This document shows positions 16,333 through 24,387 of a stretch of DNA of 26,256 nt, piece by piece. The DNA is from DATLFI01 sp035524895 (GTDB taxonomy: Bacteria; Acidobacteriota; Thermoanaerobaculia; Multivoradales; Multivoraceae). The number at the start of each line of letters is the position of its first letter. The stretch's first letter is position 1. The notes beneath the pieces were generated by a model. That model had not been told where the DNA came from. It saw only the letters and a program-made list of their open reading frames with translations, and searched no databases. The position numbers and the translations under genes are program-made. The DNA is taken from assembly GCA_035524895.1 (NCBI GenBank), contig DATLFI010000159.1:1-26256 (forward strand). Reading direction: 5' to 3'.

Positions 16333-16373
16333 TAAAGCATAGCTTGACACCACCAGGCCCGACGAGCTACCTT
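16333..16373 (+). promoter_or_regulatory. higBA promoter and operator
   Basis: TTGACA at 16344-16349 and TACCTT at 16368-16373 are separated by 18 bp, a strong housekeeping-type promoter. It would start transcription about 3 bp before the toxin ATG at 16383, nearly leaderless. The near-perfect inverted repeat TAAAGC-ATA-GCTTGA (16333-16347) overlaps the -35 box and is a natural site for the HigA antitoxin to repress its own operon. Confidence 0.7.
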
Positions 16374-16382
16374 CCCCCTCGC

Positions 16383-16658
16383 ATGATCCAGACCTTCCGG
16401 CATCGCGGACTGGGGAGACTCTGGAACGAGGGCGACGCAAAGGGCATCCGCAGCGATCTGCAGGATCGGGTGAGGCGACTGCTCTCGGCAATCGATGCCG
16501 CCACGAGCTCGAGCGATCTGGACCTGCCGGGTTGGCGGCTGCACCCGCTGCGCGGCCGGCCTCGGCGCCATGCTCTGGCTGTCAATGGCCCGTGGCGCAT
16601 CACCTTCGAATGGAAAGACGGCGACGCCTGGAATGTCGATCTCGAGCAGTATCACTGA
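16383..16658 (+). CDS. higB: HigB-type toxin of the RelE/ParE superfamily
   Basis: A 91-residue toxin of the HigB family, ribosome-dependent mRNA interferases of the RelE fold. It shows the family start MIQTFRHRGLGRLWNEGD, the middle LDLPGWRLHPLRGRPRRHALAVNGPWRITFEW (basic and aromatic residues used in RNA cleavage) and the end WNVDLEQYH. The length is normal for the family. The antitoxin gene begins 11 bp after its stop, toxin first as in other higBA loci. I chose ATG 16383 because it is where family members begin and because it lies just after the predicted transcription start; the frame is open about 40 bp upstream but that part is promoter. It looks intact and probably marks or stabilises the accessory region to its right. 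Confidence 0.9.
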   Translation: MIQTFRHRGLGRLWNEGDAKGIRSDLQDRVRRLLSAIDAATSSSDLDLPGWRLHPLRGRPRRHALAVNGPWRITFEWKDGDAWNVDLEQYH

Positions 16659-16669
16659 GGAGCAGCCCG

Positions 16670-16987
16670 ATGGCAGAAATCAGAGCCAAGCACCCGCCGT
16701 CCATGGAACCGGCTCACCCCGGAGCGATCCTCCGAGCAGACGTACTGCCGGCGCTCGAGCTCTCGGTGACCGAGGTCGCACGGCGGCTCCGCGTCTCGCG
16801 CCAGTCCCTGCACGCGATCCTCGCCGGTCGGTCGGCGGTGAGCCCCGAGATGGCGGTTCGGCTCGGTCGCTTCTGCGGCAACGGACCGGGCGTCTGGCTC
16901 CGTATGCAGGCTGCCCACGACCTCTGGCACGCCGAAAGGAAGCTGCGCGGAGAGATCGAGAAGATCCCGCGACACGACGCCGCGTGA
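16670..16987 (+). CDS. higA: HigA-type antitoxin, HTH XRE family
   Basis: A 105-residue Xre-type helix-turn-helix protein. It begins with the family signature PAHPGAILRADVLPALELSVTEVARRLRVSRQSLHAILAGRSAVSPEMAVRLG, in which VTEVARRLRVSRQSLHAILAG is the HTH. It ends with WLRMQAAHDLWHAER. It neutralises HigB and represses the shared promoter. A GAGGAG ribosome site lies 8-12 nt before the ATG. The longer open frame beginning at 16532 overlaps the toxin and is not needed. It is adjacent to and co-transcribed with the toxin gene. Confidence 0.92.
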   Translation: MAEIRAKHPPSMEPAHPGAILRADVLPALELSVTEVARRLRVSRQSLHAILAGRSAVSPEMAVRLGRFCGNGPGVWLRMQAAHDLWHAERKLRGEIEKIPRHDAA

Positions 16988-17114
16988 CCCCTTCGGGCTT
17001 CGATCGGACCAGTGGCGAGCACCTCGTTCCTGGCCGGGCTCTCGGGCCTACCGCCGCGATCTACGTTCGAAAAGAGACCCGGACTCCTAACCCGCAAACA
17101 GAGGAAGCAACGAC

Positions 17115-17429
17115 ATGATCAAAGTCAGCGTGATGTACCCCAACACCCCGGGCGCGCGGTTCGACCACGCCTACTACCGCGACAAGCACATGCCGCTGAT
17201 CCAGAGCCGGATGGGTCACGTGTGCCGGCAGTACACAGTGGACAAGGGCCTGGCCGGCGGCACCCCGGGCGCGCCAGCGACCTACGTCGCGATGTGCCAC
17301 ATCTTCTGTGACTCCGTGGAGTCCTTCCAGTCGGGCTTCGGCCCGCACGCGCAGGAGATCATGGCCGACATCGCGAACTACACCGATCTCCAGCCGGTGC
17401 TCCAGATCAGCGAGGTCGTCGTGGGCTGA
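17115..17429 (+). CDS. EthD family protein
   Basis: A 104-residue protein of the EthD family, small dimeric alpha+beta barrels of the ferredoxin-like type. It begins MIKVSVMYPNTPGARFDHAYYRDKHMPLI, the family hallmark (Tyr-Pro near the start, then FDxxYYxxxHMPL), and ends near DLQPVLQISEVV. A GAGGAAG ribosome site precedes the ATG. EthD was first found beside ether-degrading P450 genes, but most members have no known reaction. Here the neighbours (toxin-antitoxin, lipoprotein) give no hint of a pathway. The 127 bp between higA and this gene show no clear promoter, so read-through from higBA is possible. Confidence 0.9.
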   Translation: MIKVSVMYPNTPGARFDHAYYRDKHMPLIQSRMGHVCRQYTVDKGLAGGTPGAPATYVAMCHIFCDSVESFQSGFGPHAQEIMADIANYTDLQPVLQISEVVVG

Positions 17430-17452
17430 GGCTTCGCGCGAGCCTCGCTAGC

Positions 17453-17974
17453 TCAACCGTCGTCCTCCGTTATCGAGAGCGGAGCCTCTTCCGGAATGAG
17501 GTAGACCTCGCGGAAGACCCGGCCCGCGAAGCGACACGCTCGCTCCACGTCGTCGCCGAATCGCGCTTGGAAGGTCCTCACGGTGGTCACATCCTTGGTG
17601 CCGGGGACTGGCGCTTTCACGATGACGGAGTCGCGAACCCCGATCTCTGCAAACAGCACTCTCGCCCGCTCCTGCTCGTCGTGGGTGAGCGGGATCGTCG
17701 GCAAGTCCGTGAAGAGCCCGTCCTCCTCCAGGGCGAACTGAACGTAGTCCTCGCTCGGCGGGTGCTCGACGATGACGAAGGCCCAGGAGTCGTCCCCCTG
17801 CGCGATCAGACGCGTCAAGGCCGCTCGCACACCCGCGTCGCAGAGCTCGCCGATGGGGACCTCCGGAGGAGAAGCGCCACAGGAGGTCGCGCCCACAGAC
17901 AGGGCGACGGCCCCGGCCATCAGCCCGGCGACACTCGCCGAGATCCCACTCTCTCGTCGCCTGCTATCGCCCAT
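17453..17974 (-). CDS. Putative secreted or lipoprotein, function unknown
   Basis: A 173-residue protein that I do not recognise. It has a basic start (MGDSRRR), a hydrophobic stretch (VAGLMAGAVALSVGATSC) and a Cys that could be lipidated, although the lipobox (ATSC) is poor because Leu is missing at -3. The mature part is acidic with a conserved-looking core, VIVKAPVPGTKDVTTVRTFQARFGDDVERACRFA. I chose the ATG at 17974 because GAGGG lies 6 nt upstream; a TTG at 17986 in the same frame has a worse context. A possible minus-strand promoter is TTAAAC (18041-18036) and TATTAC (18017-18012) with an 18 bp spacer, which is weak. It is convergent with the EthD gene. Base composition is less GC-biased than the core genes, as expected of accessory DNA. 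Confidence 0.65.
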   Translation of the reverse strand: MGDSRRRESGISASVAGLMAGAVALSVGATSCGASPPEVPIGELCDAGVRAALTRLIAQGDDSWAFVIVEHPPSEDYVQFALEEDGLFTDLPTIPLTHDEQERARVLFAEIGVRDSVIVKAPVPGTKDVTTVRTFQARFGDDVERACRFAGRVFREVYLIPEEAPLSITEDDG

Positions 17975-18092
17975 GATGACCCTCAACCTCCAGCGGGACC
18001 AAAGAAAGCCGGTAATACGTCACACAAGTTACCCCGTTTAAGCGCCGACCTGAGGGCTCGCGCGGCCTCGCCGGGACCGGCGTCCTGTCCAT

Positions 18093-18125
18093 TCACGCCG
18101 TGAATGATTATCATTCATGGCGTGA
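18093..18125. promoter_or_regulatory. 33-bp palindrome over the start of ATPase 1
   Basis: Left arm TCACGCCGTGAATGAT (18093-18108), centre T (18109), right arm ATCATTCATGGCGTGA (18110-18125). Fifteen of sixteen pairs match, the exception being 18118. The inner 13 bases AATGATTATCATT equal the heart of a Fur box. The arm ATTCACG-C-CGTGAAT (18091-18105) is a second, nested palindrome. The site covers both candidate start codons (ATG 18104, GTG 18122) and a TATCAT -10-like box (18109-18114), so it should block expression when bound. Confidence 0.7.
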
Positions 18126-19351
18126 CTCGACCGTCGACTGCCCTCCCCCGCCTCGTCACCCACAGCCTCGCCGAGCGACTCGGCGTGATGCCGGCGGTCG
18201 TCCTTACGGGCGCCCGCCAGACCGGCAAGAGCACGCTCGCGCAGGACCTGGCCCCAGGCGAGCGTCGGCTCTACTCGCTCGACGATCTCGATGTGCTCGA
18301 CGCGGCGCGGCGCGATCCCGAGACTCTCGTGGGCGGCGCGCAGCCGGTCACGCTCGACGAGGTACAGCGCGAGCCCGCGCTGCTACGCGCGGTCAAACGC
18401 GCGATCGATCGACGTCGACGTGCCGGCCAGTTCCTGCTTACCGGCTCGGCGAACCTCCTGCTCATGCGCGGCGTCTCCGAGTCGCTGGCAGGCCGCGCGA
18501 GCTACCTCACGCTGTGGCCGATGACCCGCCGCGAGCAGCGCGGCGAGGGTCGCTGCGGGTTGTGGGAGGAGCTGATCGCGACGCCCGACGAGGGTTGGCT
18601 CGAGCTCGTCACGTCGCAGCCCGACGAGCCCGAGGATTGGCGAGCACTGGCGCGACGCGGCGGCTTCCCGACGCCCGCCGTGCACCTGCGCACTGCACGC
18701 GAGCGGGCGATCTGGTTCGACGGCTACGTCCGCACCTACCTCGAGCGCGACCTCCAGGACCTCTCCTCGATCGACGCTCTCCCCGACTTCCGGCGCCTGA
18801 TGCGCGCCGTCTGCCTGCGCCTCGGCCAGCTCGTCAACCAGACCGAGCTCGGCCGCGATGTGTCGCTGGCACAGCCCACCGTGCGCCGCTGGCTCAACCT
18901 GCTCGAGACCTCGTACCTGCTGGTGCGCCTGCCCGCCTACTCCGTCAACCGCACCAAGCGGCTGATCAAGACACCCAAGCTCTACTGGGCCGACACCGGC
19001 GTCGCGCTGCACCTCTCCGAGCAGGACGATCCCACGGGCTCGCACCTCGAGAACCTCGTCCTACACGACCTCCTCGCCTGGCGCGACGCCCGCCTCGACC
19101 GCGCCGAGGTCCTCTACTGGCGCACCGCCACAGGAGAAGAAGTCGACTTCGTGATCGAGACCGGCGGGAGGCTGGTGCCGGTCGAGGTCAAGGCCACCAC
19201 CCGCCCGCGCCTCGGCGACGCCGCGCACCTGCGTTCGTTCCGCGCCGAGTACGGCAAGAAGGCGCGGGCCGGGCTGCTGGTACACACCGGCAAGACGGTC
19301 GAGTGGCTGGCGCCGGATGTGTTGGCGGTGCCGTGGTGGCGGGTGGTGTAA
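18104..19351 (+). CDS. AAA ATPase with DUF4143 domain (ATPase 1)
   Basis: A 415-residue ATPase of the AAA_14/DUF4143 type, a family widespread in bacteria and archaea with no proven role. Walker A is GARQTGKST (Lys42), Walker B is VTLDEVQ (Asp85, Glu86) and sensor 1 is LLTGSAN. The DUF4143 part has ERDLQDLSSIDALPDFRRLM, a winged-helix-like segment VSLAQPTVRRWLNLLETSYLLVRLPAY, and the nuclease-like end GEEVDFVIETGGRLVPVEVKAT (Asp, Glu, Lys as in PD-(D/E)xK folds). All key residues are present. The start is uncertain. ATG 18104 would encode the palindrome as MIIIHG. GTG 18122 lies where transcription from the TATCAT box would begin, giving a leaderless message. It is 89 bp upstream of a second, divergent member of the same superfamily. 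Confidence 0.9.
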   Translation: MIIIHGVTRPSTALPRLVTHSLAERLGVMPAVVLTGARQTGKSTLAQDLAPGERRLYSLDDLDVLDAARRDPETLVGGAQPVTLDEVQREPALLRAVKRAIDRRRRAGQFLLTGSANLLLMRGVSESLAGRASYLTLWPMTRREQRGEGRCGLWEELIATPDEGWLELVTSQPDEPEDWRALARRGGFPTPAVHLRTARERAIWFDGYVRTYLERDLQDLSSIDALPDFRRLMRAVCLRLGQLVNQTELGRDVSLAQPTVRRWLNLLETSYLLVRLPAYSVNRTKRLIKTPKLYWADTGVALHLSEQDDPTGSHLENLVLHDLLAWRDARLDRAEVLYWRTATGEEVDFVIETGGRLVPVEVKATTRPRLGDAAHLRSFRAEYGKKARAGLLVHTGKTVEWLAPDVLAVPWWRVV

Positions 19352-19386
19352 GAGGGCCGACGCACGGAGCTGATCCAGGCAGCATA

Positions 19387-19440
19387 TTCTCCTTGATCTG
19401 AGGAGAACTGTCAGCTAAGTTCTCCCTGCAGGAGGGAGAA
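19387..19440. promoter_or_regulatory. Twin TTCTCC-N9-GGAGAA operators before ATPase 2
   Basis: Two 21-bp inverted repeats of the same form, TTCTCC-N9-GGAGAA, lie at 19387-19407 and 19420-19440. Their centres are 33 bp apart, about three helical turns, so both face the same side of DNA. Site 1 has arms TTCTCCT/AGGAGAA and site 2 has TTCTCCCT/AGGGAGAA. Site 2 contains the ribosome site and touches the TTG start at 19441. A weak promoter, TTGATC (19393-19398) and TAAGTT (19416-19421) with a 17 bp spacer, lies between and within them. Confidence 0.75.
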
Positions 19441-20775
19441 TTGCCCACGCCAGCCACCCACCTCCGCGAAGCCCTTACGGCCGCGCTCGTCGCTTCTCTC
19501 GACGGCGCCATCCCGGATCGCACGCCCCGACGAACACACGGCGCCGTGTGGCTGCCTGGAAAGGTGACGGCCATCATGGGCGCGCGCCGAGTCGGCAAGA
19601 CGACGCTGGTCCACCAGCTCCGTCGCGAGCGCGTGGACTCGGGCTGGCGGCGTACGCTGGTGCCGTTCATCAACTTCGAAGACGAGAGACTCGCGGAGCT
19701 CGAAGCGAGTGATCTCGGGTTCCTGGTGGACGAGCTCGCACGACGCGTCCCCGAGGCCACCACCGAGTCCGTTCTCTGGTGCTTCGACGAGATCCAGCAG
19801 GTACCTGGCTGGGAGCGTTTCGTGCGCCGGTTGCTCGATGCCGGTGGGGCAGAGATCGTCGTGACCGGCTCGTCGGCCGCGCTTCTCTCGCGCGAGATCG
19901 GCACTGCGCTCCGGGGCCGGGCGTGGGCCGTACCGCTCTACCCCTTCTGTTTCGCCGAGGCTCTAGTACATCGCGGCGTGTCGGTACCGGGCGATCCCGG
20001 CGACCTGACCGGCCCGGCACTCGCTCGCCTCGAGCACGCGTTCCTGAACTGGCTCGAGGTCGGTGGCTTCCCCGAGGTCCAGGGTTACGACGCGCCGACC
20101 CGCAGACAGACGCTCCGCGATTACGTCGACGTCGCCATGCTGCGCGACGTGGTCGAGCGGTACGAGGTCAGCAACGTCACCGGATTGCGTTGGCTGGTGA
20201 GGCATCTCCTCGGCAACGCAGGGTCGCCCTTCAGCATCGAGAAGTTCCACCGCACTCTGAAGAGCCAGGGCATCGCGGTATCGCGCGACACCCTCCACCA
20301 GCTCCTCGGCTATCTCGAGGACTGTTTCCTCGTGCGCACCGTATGGATGGAGGCGGATTCCGAGCGGCAACGCATGGTCAATCCCCGTAAGGCGTACCCG
20401 GTCGACTCCGGCCTGATCCCGGTCTTCGATCGCACCGGGCGGGCGAACCTGGGCCACGCGCTCGAGACCGCGGTGCTCGTCGAGCTCGAGCGCCGCCGGT
20501 GTGAGGTGACCTACGTGCGCACCCCGGAGGGGCACGAAGTGGACTTCCTCGCCCGCGAGCCAGACGGCAAGACGCACCTCCTCCAGGTGTGCGCCGACGC
20601 CACCGACCCCGACACCGCCGAGCGCGAGCTGCGCGCCCTGCGCAGCGCCGCGCGTCAACACCCGGACGCCCACCGCTGGCTGCTCACGCTGACACGAGAT
20701 GCCGCTCCGCCCGAGCTCCCCGACGACGTGACGGTGTGGCCGGCCTATCGGTGGATGCTGATTCCTCAGCAGTAG
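19441..20775 (+). CDS. AAA ATPase with DUF4143 domain (ATPase 2)
   Basis: A 444-residue ATPase of the AAA_14/DUF4143 superfamily but of a different branch from ATPase 1. Walker A is MGARRVGKTTL (Lys53), Walker B is VLWCFDEIQQ (Asp116, Glu117) and sensor 1 is IVVTGSSAALLSREI. These are followed by GRAWAVPLYPFCFAEAL and LNWLEVGGFPEV. The C-terminal nuclease-like motif is HEVDFLAREPDGKTHLLQVCAD, where Cys-Ala-Asp stands in place of the Lys seen in ATPase 1, a change common in this branch. The start is TTG 19441, set by AGGAGGGAG just upstream; no in-frame ATG gives as complete an N-terminus. The helicase gene begins 51 bp after its stop on the same strand, so the two may share a transcript. Cellular role unknown. 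Confidence 0.9.
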   Translation: MPTPATHLREALTAALVASLDGAIPDRTPRRTHGAVWLPGKVTAIMGARRVGKTTLVHQLRRERVDSGWRRTLVPFINFEDERLAELEASDLGFLVDELARRVPEATTESVLWCFDEIQQVPGWERFVRRLLDAGGAEIVVTGSSAALLSREIGTALRGRAWAVPLYPFCFAEALVHRGVSVPGDPGDLTGPALARLEHAFLNWLEVGGFPEVQGYDAPTRRQTLRDYVDVAMLRDVVERYEVSNVTGLRWLVRHLLGNAGSPFSIEKFHRTLKSQGIAVSRDTLHQLLGYLEDCFLVRTVWMEADSERQRMVNPRKAYPVDSGLIPVFDRTGRANLGHALETAVLVELERRRCEVTYVRTPEGHEVDFLAREPDGKTHLLQVCADATDPDTAERELRALRSAARQHPDAHRWLLTLTRDAAPPELPDDVTVWPAYRWMLIPQQ

Positions 20776-20826
20776 GGAACGACCTTCCGCCAAGCGAACA
20801 CCTCTCCAACGATCGCCTGACATCCC

Positions 20827-23800
20827 GTGCGCCTCCTCGACGACCACCTTCGCCTCTCCGCCTCAGACCTCGCGGCGCACCTCTCCTGCCGACACGTCAC
20901 GACACTCGATCGCGCCCGCGCCGAGAGGAACCTCCAGCCACCCGCGCGGAACTGGATTCGAATCGACGCGCTCCAGAAGCGTGGCCTCGAGCACGAGCGC
21001 GCCTACCTCGAGCACCTCCGCGCGCAAGGCCACGCGATCGTCGAGCTCCCGGAGAGCGGCCCTTCCACCGCCGAGCTCGCCCAGCGAACCCGCCAGGCGA
21101 TGGCCGAGGGCGCCGATGTCATCGCACAGGCCACCCTCCTCGACGGCCAGTGGATGGGTCGCGCGGACGTTCTCCTTCGCGTCGACAGGGCGAGCGCGCT
21201 CGGCGACTGGTCCTACGAGGTGGTCGACACCAAGCTGGCCCGCGAAACCCGCGCGGGCACCATCCTCCAGCTCTGCCTCTACACCGACTTGCTGGGGCGG
21301 CTCCAGGGCACGAGACCCGAGCATCTCCACGTCGTGATGCCACTCCGCGACTTCGAGCCGGAGACGTATCGCACCGCGGACTTCATGGCCTACTACCGCT
21401 TCGTGAAGCGCCGCCTCGAGGAGACCGTCGCGGCGCCGGCCGACGACCAAGCCACCTATCCCCTCCCGGTCTCGCACTGCGACATCTGTCGCTGGTGGGC
21501 GCAGTGCCGGGACCGCTGGCGCGACGACGACCATCTCACCCTCGTCGCGGGCCTCCGCCGCAGCCACGTGAGCGAGATCGAGAGCTGGGGCGTGACGACG
21601 ATGGCCGCGCTCGCGATCCTTCCGCTCCCGCTCGCGCAACAGCCGCAGCGCGGCTCCAGGTCCACCTACGAGACGCTCCGCGAGCAGGCACGCCTCCAGG
21701 TCCAGGCGCGCGTCGAGCAACGGCCGGTCTACGAGCTCCTGGCCATCGAAGATGGCCGCGGCCTCTGCAGCGTTCCCGAGCCATCGCCCGGCGACGTCTT
21801 CCTCGACCTCGAGAGCGCGCGCTTCGTCGGCGACGGCGGGCTCGAGTACCTCTTCGGCTACGTGACGATCGACGAGGCAGGCGAGGCCGCGTACCACGCG
21901 GTCTGGGCGCTCGACCGCGAGCAAGAGAAAGCCGCCTTCGAGCGCCTGATGGACCTCATCCTCGAGCGCTGGGACAGCGACCCCGGCATGCACGTCTACC
22001 ACTTCGCGCCCTACGAGCCCGGCGCCTTCAAGCGGCTGATGGGCCGCTACGCCACCCGGGCCGACGAGCTGGACCGCCTGCTGCGCGCCGGCCGGTTCGT
22101 CGACCTGTTCCGAGTGTTCCGCCAGGGCGTGCGCGCCGGCGTCGCGAGCTACTCGCTCAAGGACCTCGAGCCGTGCTTCGGCTACGCGCGAGAGCTCGAT
22201 CTCCGCGAGGCGTCGCGGAGCCTGCGGGCGATCGAGGCGGCGCTCGAGCTCGGCGACCGCGAGGCGCTCGACACCAGCGACCAGCAGCTCGTCGAGGCCT
22301 ACAACCGCGACGACTGTGTCGCGACCTGGCGACTCCGCGATTGGCTCGAAGCGAGGCGGAGCGATCTGGTCGCCGGTGGCGCCGCGATCCCGCGCCCTCC
22401 GCCGCAGATCGACGATCCTCCGGAAGAGCTGAGCGAGCGGCTCCAGCGGATCCGCGAGCTGGCAGACCGTCTGCTCGCCGCGATTCCCGCCGACCGCGAA
22501 GCGCGCTCGAACGAGCAGCAGGCCTGCTGGATCCTCGCGCAACTCCTCGAATGGCACCGCCGCGAGGACAAGGTGAGCTGGTGGGAGCTCTTCCGCCTCG
22601 CCGACCTCGACGACGAGGAGCGTCTCGAAGAGCGCGAGGCCCTCTCCGGGCTCCAGTACGTCGAGTGTGTCGGCGGCACCAAGCGGTGCCCGATTCACCG
22701 CTACTCGTTTCCTCCCCAGGAGCACGCGATCCAGGCGGGGGACAAAGCTCGCATCGACGCCGAGCAACGGCTCGGCTCGGTCGAGCAGATCGACGATGCA
22801 ACGCGCACCGTCGATATCAAGAAGCGAGGCGACACGCGGGATCTCCACCCGACCTCGTTCTTCGTGCACAGTCACGTTCCCACCGAAGTGCTGGCCAACT
22901 CCCTCTACCGCCTCGCCGAGTGGGTAGCCGAGCACGGCATCGATGCGCCAGGCCCGTATCGCGCCGCCCGCGACCTCCTGCTCCAGCTCCCGCCGCGCGG
23001 TCTCGCCGTCAAGGAAGGGAGTCTGCGTTGGCCCGGCGAGAAGCTCCTCGACAGCTCCCGCCGTCTCGCTCGCAGCCTCGACGAAGGCGTGCTCGCGATC
23101 CAGGGTCCTCCCGGCGCGGGCAAGACCTTCACCGGTGCGCACATGATCGTCGACCTCGTCCGCGCGGGGCGCAAGGTCGGGATCACGGCGCAGAGCCATA
23201 AGGTCATCCGCAACCTCGTCGAGGGCACCTTGAAGGCAGCGGCCGAGGAGAGCGTCCCGCTGCGCTGCGCCCAGTTGGTCAGGGAGTTGAGCAAGGACAA
23301 GATACCGGGACTCCTGGAAGTCACCAGCAACGGCGCGATCGACCAGGGCCTCGAAGACGGCGAGATACAGGTGGTCGCCGGAACGCCGTGGCTCTGGGCG
23401 CGGGCCGAGCTCTTCCAGCAGGTCGACGTCCTGGTCGTCGACGAGGCTGGCCAGATGGCCCTCGCCAACGTGCTCGCCGTGTCACAGGCCGCCCGCAGCG
23501 TCATCCTCATCGGCGACCCTCAGCAGCTCGAGCAACCGCAGAAGGCGACGCATCCCGACGGCACCGGCCTCTCCGCCCTCGACCACCTGCTCGCGGGAAG
23601 CATCACCGTTCCGCAGGACCGCGGGCTTTTCCTCGAACGCACCTGGCGCCTCCACCCCGCCATCTGCGTCCTCACCTCAGAGCTGTTCTACGAGGGACGC
23701 CTCCAGTCACAGCCCGGGCTCGAACAGCAGCAGATTCACATCGCTCCCCCGCCGCTCCAGAGCGGGCTCCACTACATCTCGGTGCCCCACAAGGGGAACC

Positions 23801-24246
23801 AGAACTCCTCGATCGAGGAGGCCCGCGCCACGGCGAGCCTGATGCGAGCCTGGCTCACGAAGGGCGCCGCCTGGACCGACGGGAACGGAAACCGCCACCC
23901 GCTCGAGCTCGACGACATCCTGATCGTGGCCCCCTACAACGCGCACGTCGCGATGCTCGCCGAGCACCTGCCTCCCGGGGCACGCATCGGTACCGTCGAC
24001 AAGTTCCAGGGACAAGAGGCCCCCATCGTCATCTACTCGATGGCGTCGTCGTCGCCCGAAGACGCCCCCCGCGGCCTCGACTTCCTCTACAGCCTCAACC
24101 GCCTCAACGTCGCGACGTCGCGGGCGCGCTGCGCTTGTGTCCTCGTCGCAGCACCGGCGCTGTTCGAGCCGGAGTGCCGGACGCCGGCACAGATGCGGCT
24201 GGCGAATGGGCTGTGCCGGTACCTGGAGCTGACGCAGTCTCCATGA
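20827..24246 (+). CDS. TM0106-family RecB-like nuclease/RNase H-like/SF1 helicase
   Basis: A 1139-residue three-part DNA or RNA enzyme. Part 1 (about 1-240) is a RecB-type PD-(D/E)xK nuclease with Asp114 (GRADVLL), Asp134-x-Lys136 (VVDTKLA) and Gln148-x3-Tyr152. Four cysteines (Cys21, Cys218, Cys221, Cys227) fit an Fe-S cluster as in Cas4/AddB. Part 2 (about 325-505) is an RNase H-like exonuclease fold with Asp327/Glu329 (FLDLES) and YNRDDC (Asp495, Asp496). Part 3 (about 740-1139) is an SF1 Dna2/Upf1-like helicase with GPPGAGKT (Lys766), VVDEAGQ (Asp872, Glu873), GDPQQL, VDKFQGQE and VATSRAR. All motifs are intact. The start is GTG 20827 with no clear ribosome site, which may mean coupling to ATPase 2 upstream. 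A repair or antiphage role is inferred; the family is poorly characterised. Confidence 0.9.
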   Translation: MRLLDDHLRLSASDLAAHLSCRHVTTLDRARAERNLQPPARNWIRIDALQKRGLEHERAYLEHLRAQGHAIVELPESGPSTAELAQRTRQAMAEGADVIAQATLLDGQWMGRADVLLRVDRASALGDWSYEVVDTKLARETRAGTILQLCLYTDLLGRLQGTRPEHLHVVMPLRDFEPETYRTADFMAYYRFVKRRLEETVAAPADDQATYPLPVSHCDICRWWAQCRDRWRDDDHLTLVAGLRRSHVSEIESWGVTTMAALAILPLPLAQQPQRGSRSTYETLREQARLQVQARVEQRPVYELLAIEDGRGLCSVPEPSPGDVFLDLESARFVGDGGLEYLFGYVTIDEAGEAAYHAVWALDREQEKAAFERLMDLILERWDSDPGMHVYHFAPYEPGAFKRLMGRYATRADELDRLLRAGRFVDLFRVFRQGVRAGVASYSLKDLEPCFGYARELDLREASRSLRAIEAALELGDREALDTSDQQLVEAYNRDDCVATWRLRDWLEARRSDLVAGGAAIPRPPPQIDDPPEELSERLQRIRELADRLLAAIPADREARSNEQQACWILAQLLEWHRREDKVSWWELFRLADLDDEERLEEREALSGLQYVECVGGTKRCPIHRYSFPPQEHAIQAGDKARIDAEQRLGSVEQIDDATRTVDIKKRGDTRDLHPTSFFVHSHVPTEVLANSLYRLAEWVAEHGIDAPGPYRAARDLLLQLPPRGLAVKEGSLRWPGEKLLDSSRRLARSLDEGVLAIQGPPGAGKTFTGAHMIVDLVRAGRKVGITAQSHKVIRNLVEGTLKAAAEESVPLRCAQLVRELSKDKIPGLLEVTSNGAIDQGLEDGEIQVVAGTPWLWARAELFQQVDVLVVDEAGQMALANVLAVSQAARSVILIGDPQQLEQPQKATHPDGTGLSALDHLLAGSITVPQDRGLFLERTWRLHPAICVLTSELFYEGRLQSQPGLEQQQIHIAPPPLQSGLHYISVPHKGNQNSSIEEARATASLMRAWLTKGAAWTDGNGNRHPLELDDILIVAPYNAHVAMLAEHLPPGARIGTVDKFQGQEAPIVIYSMASSSPEDAPRGLDFLYSLNRLNVATSRARCACVLVAAPALFEPECRTPAQMRLANGLCRYLELTQSP

Positions 24247-24387
24247 CTGTCCATGACACTACGCGACCCATCGGCGACCCGTGGGGCGGCGCCTCAACCG
24301 TCTCACGTCGCTATAGGCTAGACGCCAGCTTCCGACAGTCCTTCGATGCCGTGAACTGCCACTCGAGACAGGAGTCGGGCACTTCTC

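Noticed and set aside
18101..18117. Plain Fur box
   Set aside because: The core matches, but the dyad extends well beyond a Fur site and the gene has no link to iron, so I list it only as Fur-like.
24243..24387. Small gene between helicase and HNH
   Set aside because: An ATG frame exists but it runs into the HNH gene in another frame, and it has no ribosome site or recognisable sequence.
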